From an uncultured Mailhella sp. (GTDB lineage: Bacteria; Desulfobacterota; Desulfovibrionia; Desulfovibrionales; Desulfovibrionaceae): a stretch of 5,639 bases of DNA. Below are positions 1-5,635 of this stretch, one piece after another. Within the stretch, counting starts at the first letter, position 1, and each line of letters opens with the position of its first letter. Below the pieces are notes generated by a model. That model saw only the letters and a program-made list of their open reading frames with translations. It searched no databases and was not told where the DNA came from. The stretch covers positions 1-5,639 of the forward strand of contig CAJJMX010000116.1 of the NCBI GenBank assembly GCA_905192935.1. The letters are read 5' to 3'. Position numbers and translations under genes: made by a program.

Positions 1-1
1 T

Positions 2-223
2 ATGTCTATCATCAGCAACCTCGGAATCATCATGAAAACCAAGAAGTTGACGTATGAAGATCTGCAGCACATCTCGCAGGTCGCTCCCGACACCATCGCC
101 AGAGCCAAAGACGAAAGAATTTCCACATGCAAGCTGGCCACTCTGGAAAAGCTGGCCTCGGCGCTCGACGTCGATATCTGCCAGCTTTTCAGCTATGCCA
201 AGGAAGACGATCTCCCTTCCTGA
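2..223 (+). CDS. Small Cro/C1-type helix-turn-helix protein (possibly 5'-truncated by the window edge)
   Basis: This 73-residue protein is probably a cytoplasmic DNA-binding regulator of the short XRE/HTH_26-like kind, which is little more than one HTH domain. Residues 17-24 and 28-36 read as the two helices of the HTH unit. Residues 46-56 (LATLEKLASAL) and 57-64 (DVDICQLF) match the family's conserved 'TLEKLC.ALDC.IGDLL' ending. The ATG at base 2 keeps the N-terminal 'I.NL' stretch usual in these proteins, so I prefer it to the internal ATG at residue 11. The ribosome binding site would lie outside the window, so the true start may be further upstream. The gene converges on the porin gene, with no T-rich plus-strand terminator visible between them. 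Its target cannot be told from sequence. The family assignment is fairly safe; any link to porin regulation would be speculation. Confidence 0.75.
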   Translation: MSIISNLGIIMKTKKLTYEDLQHISQVAPDTIARAKDERISTCKLATLEKLASALDVDICQLFSYAKEDDLPS

Positions 224-261
224 CTCTGACGGAAAGCATGATGAAACTCTGCGGATGCCAT

Positions 262-296
262 AAAAAAATACGGGAGAGAACCCGCGTCCTCTCCCG
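262..296 (-). terminator. Intrinsic terminator of the porin gene
   Basis: A perfect 8-bp stem (CGGGAGAG at 271-278 with CTCTCCCG at 289-296) encloses a 10-base loop. Read on the minus strand it is followed by TA and then seven T (complement of 262-268). It lies about 40 bases past the porin stop codon. On the plus strand no T run follows the stem, so it should not stop transcripts of the HTH gene efficiently. Confidence 0.85.
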
Positions 297-338
297 CAAA
301 AACCGAATGATCTCGGCGCGGATCAGGCCCGCGTCGGA

Positions 339-1670
339 TTAGAATTTATAGGCGAAGTTCAGAGCGGCACTCCAGGAGTCCTTGTCCATATCGCTCTTCT
401 TGCCGTAGGCGGCCTTGTGATCGCTGTAGTCGAAGTCGTTGATGATGTAGGCGAGTTCGAGAACGGCGGTCAGATTCTTGTAGATGTTGTAGGTGCTGGC
501 GAGGTTGAATTCCACGGCAGCATCGGAAGTGGTCATGTAGGCGAGAGGAGTATAACCGGCAGAGTGAGCATCGCTGTTGGTGCCCTTCCACAGAGTCACG
601 GTGAACTTGTGGCTCAGATCCTCCATGAAGGAGACATCTTCGATACCGGCCTGCACACCCCAGGTGCCGGCGATGTTGTGGCGGGTGTTGGTATCGTACA
701 GTCCGAATTCACCAGAGCCCAGGGCCGTGGTGGGATGGAATCGACCGGCATTGGTGGGGATCCAGTTCTGACGGGCGTACTTGACGCTGCTGCTGTCGCC
801 GGAGCCGTACCAGCCGCCCAGAATCGGAGTGCCGTAGGCGGTCTTGTAGGAAGCCTTGGCCTGCACGTACCAGCCCTCACGATCATTCGGCGCACCCGAA
901 CCTTCGTAGTTGGCCGTGCCGTAGGCGCCGGAGACCTTCAGGGTGAAGGGATCGAAATAGCTCAGCATGAAATTGGAGCCGAACCAGTAGGCGTTGGCGT
1001 CGGCAACGGTAAGCATGCCGTCGGTGGAGCCGGGAACGGAAGCGCCGGCGTCAAGAGCGCCGTACATCACATAGGGAGTGAAGGAAACGCCGTCGAAATT
1101 GAACATGGCGGCAACGGAGAACATGTCGGACTTCCTGGACATGTCGGTATCGTTGCCGTTCACGGCAGTGTAGGAACTGCGGACCCAGAAGGCGGTCAGA
1201 TCAAGCCAGTCCGCCACGGGAGAAGACACGACGACACCGTCACGACCGCCCCAGCCGGGATGCATGATGGCGTTCTTGCCGAAGGCGTCGGCAGGCAGGC
1301 CGATGAGCTGCTTGCCCATGCGGATCTTGACGGGAGTCTGAGGAATCATCCAGTCCATATAGGCCTGGCGCACGGCGATGTTGGAGTTGCGGCCGGTGGT
1401 ATCGGTGCCCCAGTCGTAGCCGTTGTTGGCATCCTGGGCGATACCGGTCTGCAGCTGCAGATAGCCGGAAAGATTTTCACTGGCAGAGAAGGTCATGCCG
1501 AGACGCATACGCTGACCGGCATTGTCGAAATTGTCGCCGGAAGCGAGTCTTTCGCCAATGATGTAGGAGAACAGATATTCACCGTCCATCTTCACATCGA
1601 CGGCGGAAGCGGGAGAAGACGCGGCGCAAAGCATGCCGGCGGCCAGAAGAAGCGTGGAAAGCTTTTTCAT
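339..1670 (-). CDS. Outer-membrane homotrimeric porin, Desulfovibrio type
   Basis: The 443-residue precursor begins with a classic Sec signal peptide: MKK, a hydrophobic run (STLLLAAGMLCAA), then a likely cleavage after ASA at residue 23. The mature part (about 420 residues) has alternating hydrophobic/polar segments rich in Gly, Tyr, Trp and Asn, as expected for a beta-barrel, and ends in Phe (..FAYKF), the usual outer-membrane C-terminal signal. RQAYMDW (101-107) followed by KIRMGKQ (115-121) resembles the conserved strand pair of Desulfovibrio porins. The family forms water-filled trimeric channels for small solutes; solute preference cannot be read here. The frame stays open upstream to an ATG at 1751. 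I chose 1670 because AAAGGA lies 9 bases upstream and the signal peptide starts there; the ATG at 1679 would leave no spacing. It is a single-gene unit with an AT-rich leader upstream and an intrinsic terminator downstream. Confidence 0.92.
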   Translation of the reverse strand: MKKLSTLLLAAGMLCAASSPASAVDVKMDGEYLFSYIIGERLASGDNFDNAGQRMRLGMTFSASENLSGYLQLQTGIAQDANNGYDWGTDTTGRNSNIAVRQAYMDWMIPQTPVKIRMGKQLIGLPADAFGKNAIMHPGWGGRDGVVVSSPVADWLDLTAFWVRSSYTAVNGNDTDMSRKSDMFSVAAMFNFDGVSFTPYVMYGALDAGASVPGSTDGMLTVADANAYWFGSNFMLSYFDPFTLKVSGAYGTANYEGSGAPNDREGWYVQAKASYKTAYGTPILGGWYGSGDSSSVKYARQNWIPTNAGRFHPTTALGSGEFGLYDTNTRHNIAGTWGVQAGIEDVSFMEDLSHKFTVTLWKGTNSDAHSAGYTPLAYMTTSDAAVEFNLASTYNIYKNLTAVLELAYIINDFDYSDHKAAYGKKSDMDKDSWSAALNFAYKF

Positions 1671-1749
1671 TGCAGTCATTCCTTTGAAAAATGGTTGATC
1701 GACACCTGTGGAAAATCCCTCATTTTCCATGGAACGACCCTGCAACAGC

Positions 1750-1769
1750 ATTTGATAAGAATTTGATAA
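1750..1769. repeat. Perfect 9-base direct repeat in the porin leader/promoter
   Basis: ATTTGATAA occurs at 1750-1758 and again at 1761-1769, separated by GA, giving an 11-base period or about one helical turn. On the minus strand, in the direction of the porin, it reads TTATCAAAT twice. It lies 80-99 bases upstream of the porin start, just downstream of the best -10 candidate. A paired protein-binding site is possible but so is chance in AT-rich DNA. Confidence 0.5.
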
Positions 1770-1784
1770 AAAAATTACAAATTT

Positions 1785-1830
1785 ATTATAATAAACAAAG
1801 ATAATTAATTATTTTCATTGAAATAAAAAA
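1785..1830 (-). promoter_or_regulatory. AT-rich probable porin promoter region
   Basis: The minus strand carries a consensus TATAAT (complement of 1785-1790) inside a strongly AT-rich block (about 1751-1830) that stands out against the GC-rich surroundings. I find no good TTGACA-like -35 at 16-18 bases, so an UP-element-like AT tract or an activator may compensate. It would give a leader of roughly 105-110 bases before the porin ATG. An alternative is TTGTAA ... TATCAA nearer the gene, with 17-base spacing and 4 of 6 matches in each box. Confidence 0.4.
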
Positions 1831-2132
1831 AATTTTACAACTGCCCGGCCACCACTTTTCAAGGCTCTCCGACGCGTTGTTTTCCGCTTGGCCCGCCGCA
1901 GCATATCCAAAAACAGGCAGGCTCATGACGACGAGCCGCCCTGCTTCCGCTCGTCCCTGACGATATCGAAGAAGAGGTCGACACTTCCGGACGCAGCAGC
2001 CCGCTGACGTCGAAAACATCACGTTCCTCCTCCGCTTGCCTGCATACCGTATTCTTCCCAGAGCGTCCGGTCGAAACGCATGCCCGGCCCGCAAGGAAGA
2101 ATCAGGTCAGACGCCCCGGCCCTGATTCTTCC
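1786..2132 (-). pseudogene. Possible decayed coding remnant (frames interrupted)
   Basis: No intact gene fits here, but pieces in different minus-strand frames read like protein. From an ATG at 2079-2081 the frame gives MRFDRTLWEEYGMQ, and the same frame is open upstream back to about 2132 (..SDLILPCGPG). It hits TGA at 2019-2021. A neighbouring frame then reads DVFDVSGLLRPEV with good codons. The first frame resumes with VDLFFDIVRDERKQGGSSS and stops at 1923-1925. That stop overlaps an ATG (1924-1926) in a third frame, which reads MSLPVFGYAAAGQAENNASE and continues to a stop at 1786. One reading is a small gene broken by compensating indels; the other is over-reading of GC-rich DNA. No family is recognised. 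An unbroken 102-codon frame (1786-2094) crosses the region, but outside its last third its residues look random (Arg- and Cys-rich). Confidence 0.25.
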
Positions 2133-2134
2133 TT
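2093..2134. repeat. Perfect 14-bp inverted repeat (hairpin) next to the molbindin terminator
   Basis: AAGGAAGAATCAGG (2093-2106) is exactly complementary to CCTGATTCTTCCTT (2121-2134), with a 14-base loop. It is followed on the plus strand by seven A, so it is not a standard terminator in either direction: on the minus strand the T run precedes the stem. It shares that run with the neighbouring terminator hairpin at 2142-2180. Confidence 0.7.
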
Positions 2135-2180
2135 AAAAAAATATGCCCGGAACATCACTGCAGACGATGTTCCGGGCATA
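2135..2180 (-). terminator. Strong intrinsic terminator of the Mop-domain gene
   Basis: A perfect 15-bp stem (2142-2156 with 2166-2180, core GCCCGGAACATC) with a 9-base loop is followed on the minus strand by seven T (complement of 2135-2141). It starts about 43 bases past the stop codon at 2223-2225. It separates the Mop gene from the porin promoter region. Confidence 0.92.
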
Positions 2181-2222
2181 CGAAGCCGTCAAAAACGGCT
2201 CAAGCCTCTGACAGAAAAGCGG

Positions 2223-2651
2223 TTACTGCTTTACGGCAAGAATGACGTGCGGGGCCTTGACGGCGGCCTGCACGCTTACGCCTTCGGCAATGCCGGCGTC
2301 TTCCAGGCTGTCCACCGTGCACACGGAGGTGAGTCTGTCACCGTTGGAAAGCTCCACCGCAACACTGGCCATGATCTGGCCCTTCTTGATGCCCGTAACC
2401 TTGCCGGGCAGCATGTTGCGGGAAGAAAGGAGATAGCCGTCCGTATCGCGGGCCAGAAGGACATTGACGCCCTTCACCATGGCCAGCACTTCACGGCCGG
2501 GACAAAGTCCGAGAGTTTCCGTGCTCTTGCAGGTGACAATCGCGGAAACCTTCAGTCCACCCTTGAGGTCGATATCGACCTCATCGTTCACGACGCCGCG
2601 CTTCACGGAAGTGACGACGCCTTCCAGAATATTTCTCGTGGTAACCTTCAT
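2223..2651 (-). CDS. Tandem Mop (TOBE) domain molybdate-binding protein, molbindin-like
   Basis: This 142-residue cytoplasmic protein is made almost wholly of two Mop domains. The first is at about residues 4-68 (TTRNILEGVV .. VKRGVVNDEV .. TLGLCPGREVLAMVKGVNVLLA). The second is at about 75-140 (SSRNMLPGKVTGIKKG .. GVSVQAAVKAPHVILAV). Both carry the RN-x-L-x-G-x-V opening and the V-K-x-x-x-V-(I/L)-L-A ending of the family. Proteins of this build (ModG- and Mop-type molbindins) bind molybdate or tungstate between subunits and are thought to store or buffer the oxyanion for molybdenum- and tungsten-cofactor enzymes. In-frame ATGs exist at 2669 and 2666, but GGAGG lies 8 bases before the ATG at 2651 and overlaps the longer reading, which fixes the start. 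It has its own promoter and terminator. No modABC transporter or ModE gene is in the window, and no ATPase domain is attached, so this is not a ModC C-terminus. Confidence 0.88.
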   Translation of the reverse strand: MKVTTRNILEGVVTSVKRGVVNDEVDIDLKGGLKVSAIVTCKSTETLGLCPGREVLAMVKGVNVLLARDTDGYLLSSRNMLPGKVTGIKKGQIMASVAVELSNGDRLTSVCTVDSLEDAGIAEGVSVQAAVKAPHVILAVKQ

Positions 2652-2681
2652 CGGCTGTACCTCCATCAAAAATCATAGGAT

Positions 2682-2709
2682 AACATAATCATGCTCTGAG
2701 GTCTGTCAA
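2682..2709 (-). promoter_or_regulatory. Sigma-70-type promoter of the Mop-domain gene
   Basis: On the minus strand a perfect TTGACA (complement of 2704-2709) is followed after 16 bases by TATGTT (complement of 2682-2687, 4 of 6 matches). Transcription would begin near 2675, about 25 bases before the ATG at 2651. It lies just downstream of the probable terminator of the preceding gene, consistent with an independent unit. I see no convincing ModE-type palindrome. Confidence 0.6.
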
Positions 2710-2733
2710 TGACGGCGAAAGCGCCAGTGCCGC

Positions 2734-2759
2734 AAAAAAGCAGGGCACACCATGCCTGC
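2734..2759 (-). terminator. Probable intrinsic terminator of the 404-residue protein gene
   Basis: GCAGG (2740-2744) pairs with CCTGC (2755-2759). The stem extends by CA/TG past one bulged base around a 5-base loop, and six T follow on the minus strand (complement of 2734-2739). It is about 135 bases past the stop codon at 2894-2896, which is rather far, and the stem is short. Its position just before the next promoter supports the call. Confidence 0.55.
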
Positions 2760-2893
2760 CGCCTGCCAGATGGCATTTTCCCGAGCTCTCCTTCCCCGGC
2801 GTGCTGAAATCTGAAGGGACGGCTGCCCTTCGACGGCGCTCATGCAGGCATTGACCCGGATGGACGGCATGCCGGTCAAAAGAGATGCGGCCC

Positions 2894-4108
2894 CTACGGC
2901 CCCAGGACATCAATCATGCAGTCATCAGGCAGAGCACGCAAAAGCCCTTCCATTCTTGTGGAAAAGCGTTCAAAAAAACTGATGGTCCGGGCGCGTTCCC
3001 TGTCAGGCGTCATGTCAGACAAATCAGCGCAGGACAGCCACGACGGACGCCATGACATTTCTTCCAGCAGCGCCATGTGCTGCCTGAAAAACGGGCTGTC
3101 ATCGTGTTCCCTGAGCGCGTCCACCTCATTTTTTATGTCGCTCAGCATGGTCTGCACGGTTTTTCTGTCATAAAAGTTGCTGCCGTACCAGTCAAAGCCC
3201 GCCTTCTGATAGTCAGGATTAGGCTCATTGAGCGACGGATCATGCCATTTTTCAAGAAACGGGTACAAATAGCAGTCCAGAACTTCCTCATCCATGGAAA
3301 ACGAAACGGAGTCGGAAACGCTGCCGCAGAGTCTCTGCCCCGGCTCTGTTCCGTACACCAGAAAAAACGGACCATCCCCACAGACACCATGGCACAACAA
3401 AGGCTGACTCACAGGCAGCGCCATGGCCCTGAACCTCAGATACGGCATCTGAAGATCTTCCATGGAACCGGAAAGGGAAAGCCCGTACCAGCCACAAGAC
3501 GAGTCGACCACGAGTTCAGCCCTGTCGGAAAAACGGAAAACATACCGATACCCGGTATGGCTGTGAGTCTTCATGTCCAGTTCATTTCCCGACAAACGAT
3601 AGAGAGTGTCCGACTCCTTCTTTTCCACAATGAAAAAGTCCTGGAGATACCTTCCCTTCATGTGCCGACCGAAAAACATGTCGGCATCAAAATTCGGCGT
3701 GTTCAGACCTTCCATGCACAGCCTGGGAACGGCATTGACGCTTATCCTCGCACGCAGATTTCCACCGGGATGAAACTCCAGCGACGTTCCGCCCTCAAAA
3801 TCAAGAATGAAGGGCTCGCACAGATGAACGGTCCGGGGAATCATGAGATGTCGCCGCGCTTTCTTCAACGCGTCTTCGGAGCGTGCTGTCCCGCGTCTGA
3901 CCGCATGCTCATACTCATAACGCTCCATGGCGGAACACGTCATATTGCAGGCTGCACCGATGACTCTGACCCCGGTCAGACGCCTCTTTGCTCCTGTCAT
4001 GTCTCTGACGGCCCTCACAATGCTTTCCGCGCCCACATACTCAGGAGCGCCCCACTCATACCAGTCGAAACGATCGCAAAATGCATTGTTGCCAAAATGC
4101 AGTTTCAT
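2894..4108 (-). CDS. Hypothetical protein, 404 residues, unrecognised family
   Basis: I do not recognise this protein. It has no signal peptide or hydrophobic membrane segment, so it is probably cytoplasmic. Residues about 90-290 are rich in short alternating stretches that suggest beta structure (for example YRYVFRF, 187-193). The last 90 residues look helical and charged (DRKTVQTMLSDIKNEVDALREH, 314-335). FDWY occurs twice, at 14-17 followed by EWG and at 305-308 followed by GSNFY. There are 12 cysteines, including two C-x3-C pairs (54/58 and 239/243). The frame is open to an ATG at 4162. I chose the second of two adjacent ATGs (4108) because GGAG sits 8 bases upstream; 4111 is nearly as good (5 bases), and 4162 has only a poorly spaced AGGA. 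A weak promoter (TATCAT, complement of 4218-4223) may lie just after the tRNA terminator. The frame is long, with steady protein-like composition and a ribosome site, so I take it as a real gene of unknown role. Confidence 0.8.
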   Translation of the reverse strand: MKLHFGNNAFCDRFDWYEWGAPEYVGAESIVRAVRDMTGAKRRLTGVRVIGAACNMTCSAMERYEYEHAVRRGTARSEDALKKARRHLMIPRTVHLCEPFILDFEGGTSLEFHPGGNLRARISVNAVPRLCMEGLNTPNFDADMFFGRHMKGRYLQDFFIVEKKESDTLYRLSGNELDMKTHSHTGYRYVFRFSDRAELVVDSSCGWYGLSLSGSMEDLQMPYLRFRAMALPVSQPLLCHGVCGDGPFFLVYGTEPGQRLCGSVSDSVSFSMDEEVLDCYLYPFLEKWHDPSLNEPNPDYQKAGFDWYGSNFYDRKTVQTMLSDIKNEVDALREHDDSPFFRQHMALLEEMSWRPSWLSCADLSDMTPDRERARTISFFERFSTRMEGLLRALPDDCMIDVLGP

Positions 4109-4238
4109 CATCTGTTCTCCGCCGGTGAGCACAGGCTCCGGAATGTCAGGCGCCCCATCCATTTCCTATCGAATGGCACTCAGGAAAAAACAGCGGCAGG
4201 CAGGGTCACCGGATGACATGATACCACTCCGTCCCCCC

Positions 4239-4282
4239 AAAACAAAAGGGCTTTGATGACGCCAAGCGACAATCAAAGCCCT
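4239..4282 (-). terminator. Intrinsic terminator of the tRNA-Ser gene
   Basis: GGGCTTTGAT (4248-4257) pairs perfectly with ATCAAAGCCC (4272-4281), plus a closing A/T pair (4247/4282), around a 14-base loop. On the minus strand it is followed by TTTTGTTTT (complement of 4239-4247). It lies 16 bases past the CCA end of the tRNA. Confidence 0.92.
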
Positions 4283-4297
4283 GGAAATATAACCGTA

Positions 4298-4391
4298 TGG
4301 CGGAAAGGGTGGGATTCGAACCCACGTACCGGCTCATCACCGATAACTCGATTTCGAGTCGAGCGCGTTACGGCCTCTTCGCTACCTTTCC
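4298..4391 (-). tRNA. tRNA-Ser (anticodon CGA)
   Basis: This class II tRNA of 94 bases has an encoded CCA (complement of 4298-4300). The 7-bp acceptor stem GGAAAGG/CCTTTCC is perfect, with discriminator G. The anticodon stem CTCGA/TCGAG holds the loop CTCGAAA, giving anticodon CGA (complement of 4354-4356), which reads UCG. A long variable arm with a CGG/CCG stem is the serine hallmark. The T arm is GTGGG-TTCGAAT-CCCAC. It is a single tRNA gene with its own promoter and terminator. I see no repeated copy of its 3' end elsewhere in the window, so nothing here shows use as an integration site. Confidence 0.97.
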
Positions 4392-4401
4392 ACAAACGTG
4401 T

Positions 4402-4430
4402 GTTGTACACGAAGTACCGCCTGCGGGCAA
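4402..4430 (-). promoter_or_regulatory. Promoter of the tRNA-Ser gene
   Basis: On the minus strand TTGCCC (complement of 4425-4430) and TACAAC (complement of 4402-4407) are separated by exactly 17 bases, each with 4 of 6 consensus matches. The -10 ends 10 bases before the tRNA 5' end, leaving a short leader for RNase P processing. A 7-bp inverted repeat (TGCGGGC 4422-4428, GCCCGCA 4445-4451) overlaps the -35. Confidence 0.6.
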
Positions 4431-4614
4431 GCCTTTTTTCCGGCGCCCGCACGAAGGAACGTTGCCTCCAGCGAAGCAGCGCGGGGAGTTTCAGAATTTC
4501 CTTCAGCTGCGCCGCAGAAAAAACGCTCAACCATCTTCCATGATTCTGCCCTGCATCCAGGCCTGCCGGCGGACAAGCGTAAGCCCTTCCCGCCCAAGCT
4601 TTCCCTTTCGGACA

Positions 4615-4646
4615 GAAAAAAGGTCCGTCGTTGAAGGCGGACCTTT
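4615..4646 (-). terminator. Intrinsic terminator of ribF
   Basis: AAAGGTCCG and CGGACCTTT (complements of 4638-4646 and 4619-4627) form a 9-bp stem with a 10-base loop. The minus-strand T run covers the complement of 4615-4620 and merges with the stem end. It begins about 60 bases past the ribF stop at 4706-4708 and separates ribF from the tRNA unit. Confidence 0.9.
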
Positions 4647-4705
4647 GATACCCTTGCCGGCAGGTGTTCAGCGTATCGCGGAACGAACCGTTATTCTTCA
4701 CGCCC

Positions 4706-5635
4706 TCAGAGAGCAAGCGCGCGTCTTGCGTCCATATCGGCATGGAGCTGAGCTATGAGCGCATCCAGACCGTCGAAGCGTCGGTCCTGACGAAGCTTTG
4801 CCAGGAATCTGACTTCCAGCTCCCGGCCGTAAATATCGCCGGAAAAATCCATGATATGCGTTTCCAGCGTCAGCGCGGAACCGTCAAAGGTGGGATTTTT
4901 GCAGAAGCTCGTCACGGACATGTGCCACACCCCCGCGCCCTCACCGTCAAGCAGCCTTGCCGAGGTGGCGTACACGGCAGGAGCCGTCATGGCCTGCGTA
5001 TGAGGCACGTCGAGGTTGGCCGTGGGGATGCCGAGAAGCGGCCCGCCCCTGCCCTCGCCGTGCACCACTTCGCCCTGCACGGAAAAAGGACGGCCGAGAA
5101 GCGCGTTTGCCTCGTCGAGACGTCCGTCGGCAAGAGCCTTTCTGATGCGCGTGGAGCTGACGGGAGCTCCGTCCACCAGGACGGCCTGCACCTGCGTCAC
5201 GCGCGGAATGTACGTTTTCAAAAGATCGGCACCGGCCTGATCCCTGCCCATACGAAAATCATAGCCTATGAAAAGCTCGCTCACGGCAAGGTCGCGTTCA
5301 AGCACCACACGGCAGAACTCTTCTGCGCCTCTGGCGGCCAGTTCCTTCGTGAAGGGCAGCAGAAGCACGGCATCCACGCCCATCGCCTCCATATATTCCA
5401 GCCGCTGTGCCGTGGAGCAGAGCTCCTTGGGAGCACGGGAGGAGAGGACGGAAACGGGATGGGGGTCGAAGGTGACGGCCACGGCCGGAACGCTGCGCAT
5501 TCTGGCGTTTTCCACGGTACGGCGCAAGAGCGCCTGATGACCAAGATGCACACCGTCGAAGTTTCCGACGGTGGCCGTGCAGGAAGTCCACGCTCCTTTT
5601 TTACGGAGCGCTTCAGGATGGGAATCTACGATCAT
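4706..5635 (-). CDS. ribF: Bifunctional riboflavin kinase / FAD synthetase
   Basis: RibF phosphorylates riboflavin to FMN and then adenylylates FMN to FAD in the cytoplasm. Its 309 residues match the usual bacterial length. The N-terminal nucleotidyltransferase module shows VGNFDGVHLGHQ (23-34, with the HxGH ATP-binding signature at 30-33), TFDPHP (55-60), IGYDFRMGRDQAG (123-135) and SSTRIRKAL (160-168). The C-terminal kinase module shows GEGRGGPLLGIPTAN (193-207, where Thr205 and Asn207 of PTAN bind Mg-nucleotide), NPTF (247-250), LETHIMDF (257-264, with the likely catalytic Glu258) and LRQDRRFDGLDAL near the end. Two small departures are Ile at 203 where GFPTAN is usual, and Cys245 where Gly is common in the 'GxxPTF' stretch; neither breaks a catalytic residue. 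The ATG at 5635 gives a normal N-terminus, but its ribosome site and promoter lie beyond the window, so an upstream start is possible. It is followed by its own terminator. Confidence 0.95.
   Translation of the reverse strand: MIVDSHPEALRKKGAWTSCTATVGNFDGVHLGHQALLRRTVENARMRSVPAVAVTFDPHPVSVLSSRAPKELCSTAQRLEYMEAMGVDAVLLLPFTKELAARGAEEFCRVVLERDLAVSELFIGYDFRMGRDQAGADLLKTYIPRVTQVQAVLVDGAPVSSTRIRKALADGRLDEANALLGRPFSVQGEVVHGEGRGGPLLGIPTANLDVPHTQAMTAPAVYATSARLLDGEGAGVWHMSVTSFCKNPTFDGSALTLETHIMDFSGDIYGRELEVRFLAKLRQDRRFDGLDALIAQLHADMDARRALAL

Noticed and set aside
417..1766. A 449-codon open frame on the plus strand opposite the porin gene
   Set aside because: It is the antisense shadow of the porin. 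Its protein is Gly/Val/His-rich and low in complexity, and it has no family match, whereas the minus strand has a signal peptide, barrel pattern and terminator.
2019..2021. In-frame TGA read as selenocysteine in the 1923-2081 minus-strand frame
   Set aside because: The residues after the TGA (CFRRQRAAASGS) do not look like a selenoprotein motif. The only nearby small stem (CAGC/GCTG) lacks the GU-bearing loop expected of a bacterial SECIS. A frameshifted remnant fits better.
2184..2200. A 6-bp hairpin (AGCCGT/ACGGCT) just past the Mop gene
   Set aside because: It is short and has no T run on either side; the strong terminator at 2135-2180 is sufficient.
2706..2870. A 54-codon minus-strand frame beginning MPSIRVNACMSAVEG
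   Set aside because: It has no ribosome site, turns Arg-rich, and runs through the probable terminator and the -35 of the next gene.
3077..4216. A 379-codon open frame on the plus strand opposite the 404-residue protein
   Set aside because: It is rich in Arg, His and Pro as expected for an antisense frame. The minus strand has a better ribosome site, residue composition and a terminator, so I kept that one.
4273..4743. Minus-strand frame containing the protein-like piece SAAQLKEILKLPALLRWRQR
   Set aside because: It crosses the end of ribF, a terminator, the tRNA promoter and the whole tRNA gene. The good-looking stretch is short and has no clear start, so I treat it as chance or at most an old remnant.
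4297..4758. Plus-strand 153-codon frame across the tRNA and the ribF 3' end
   Set aside because: It begins inside the antisense of the tRNA (reading ERVGFEPTY, a well-known spurious translation of tRNA 3' ends) and has no independent support.
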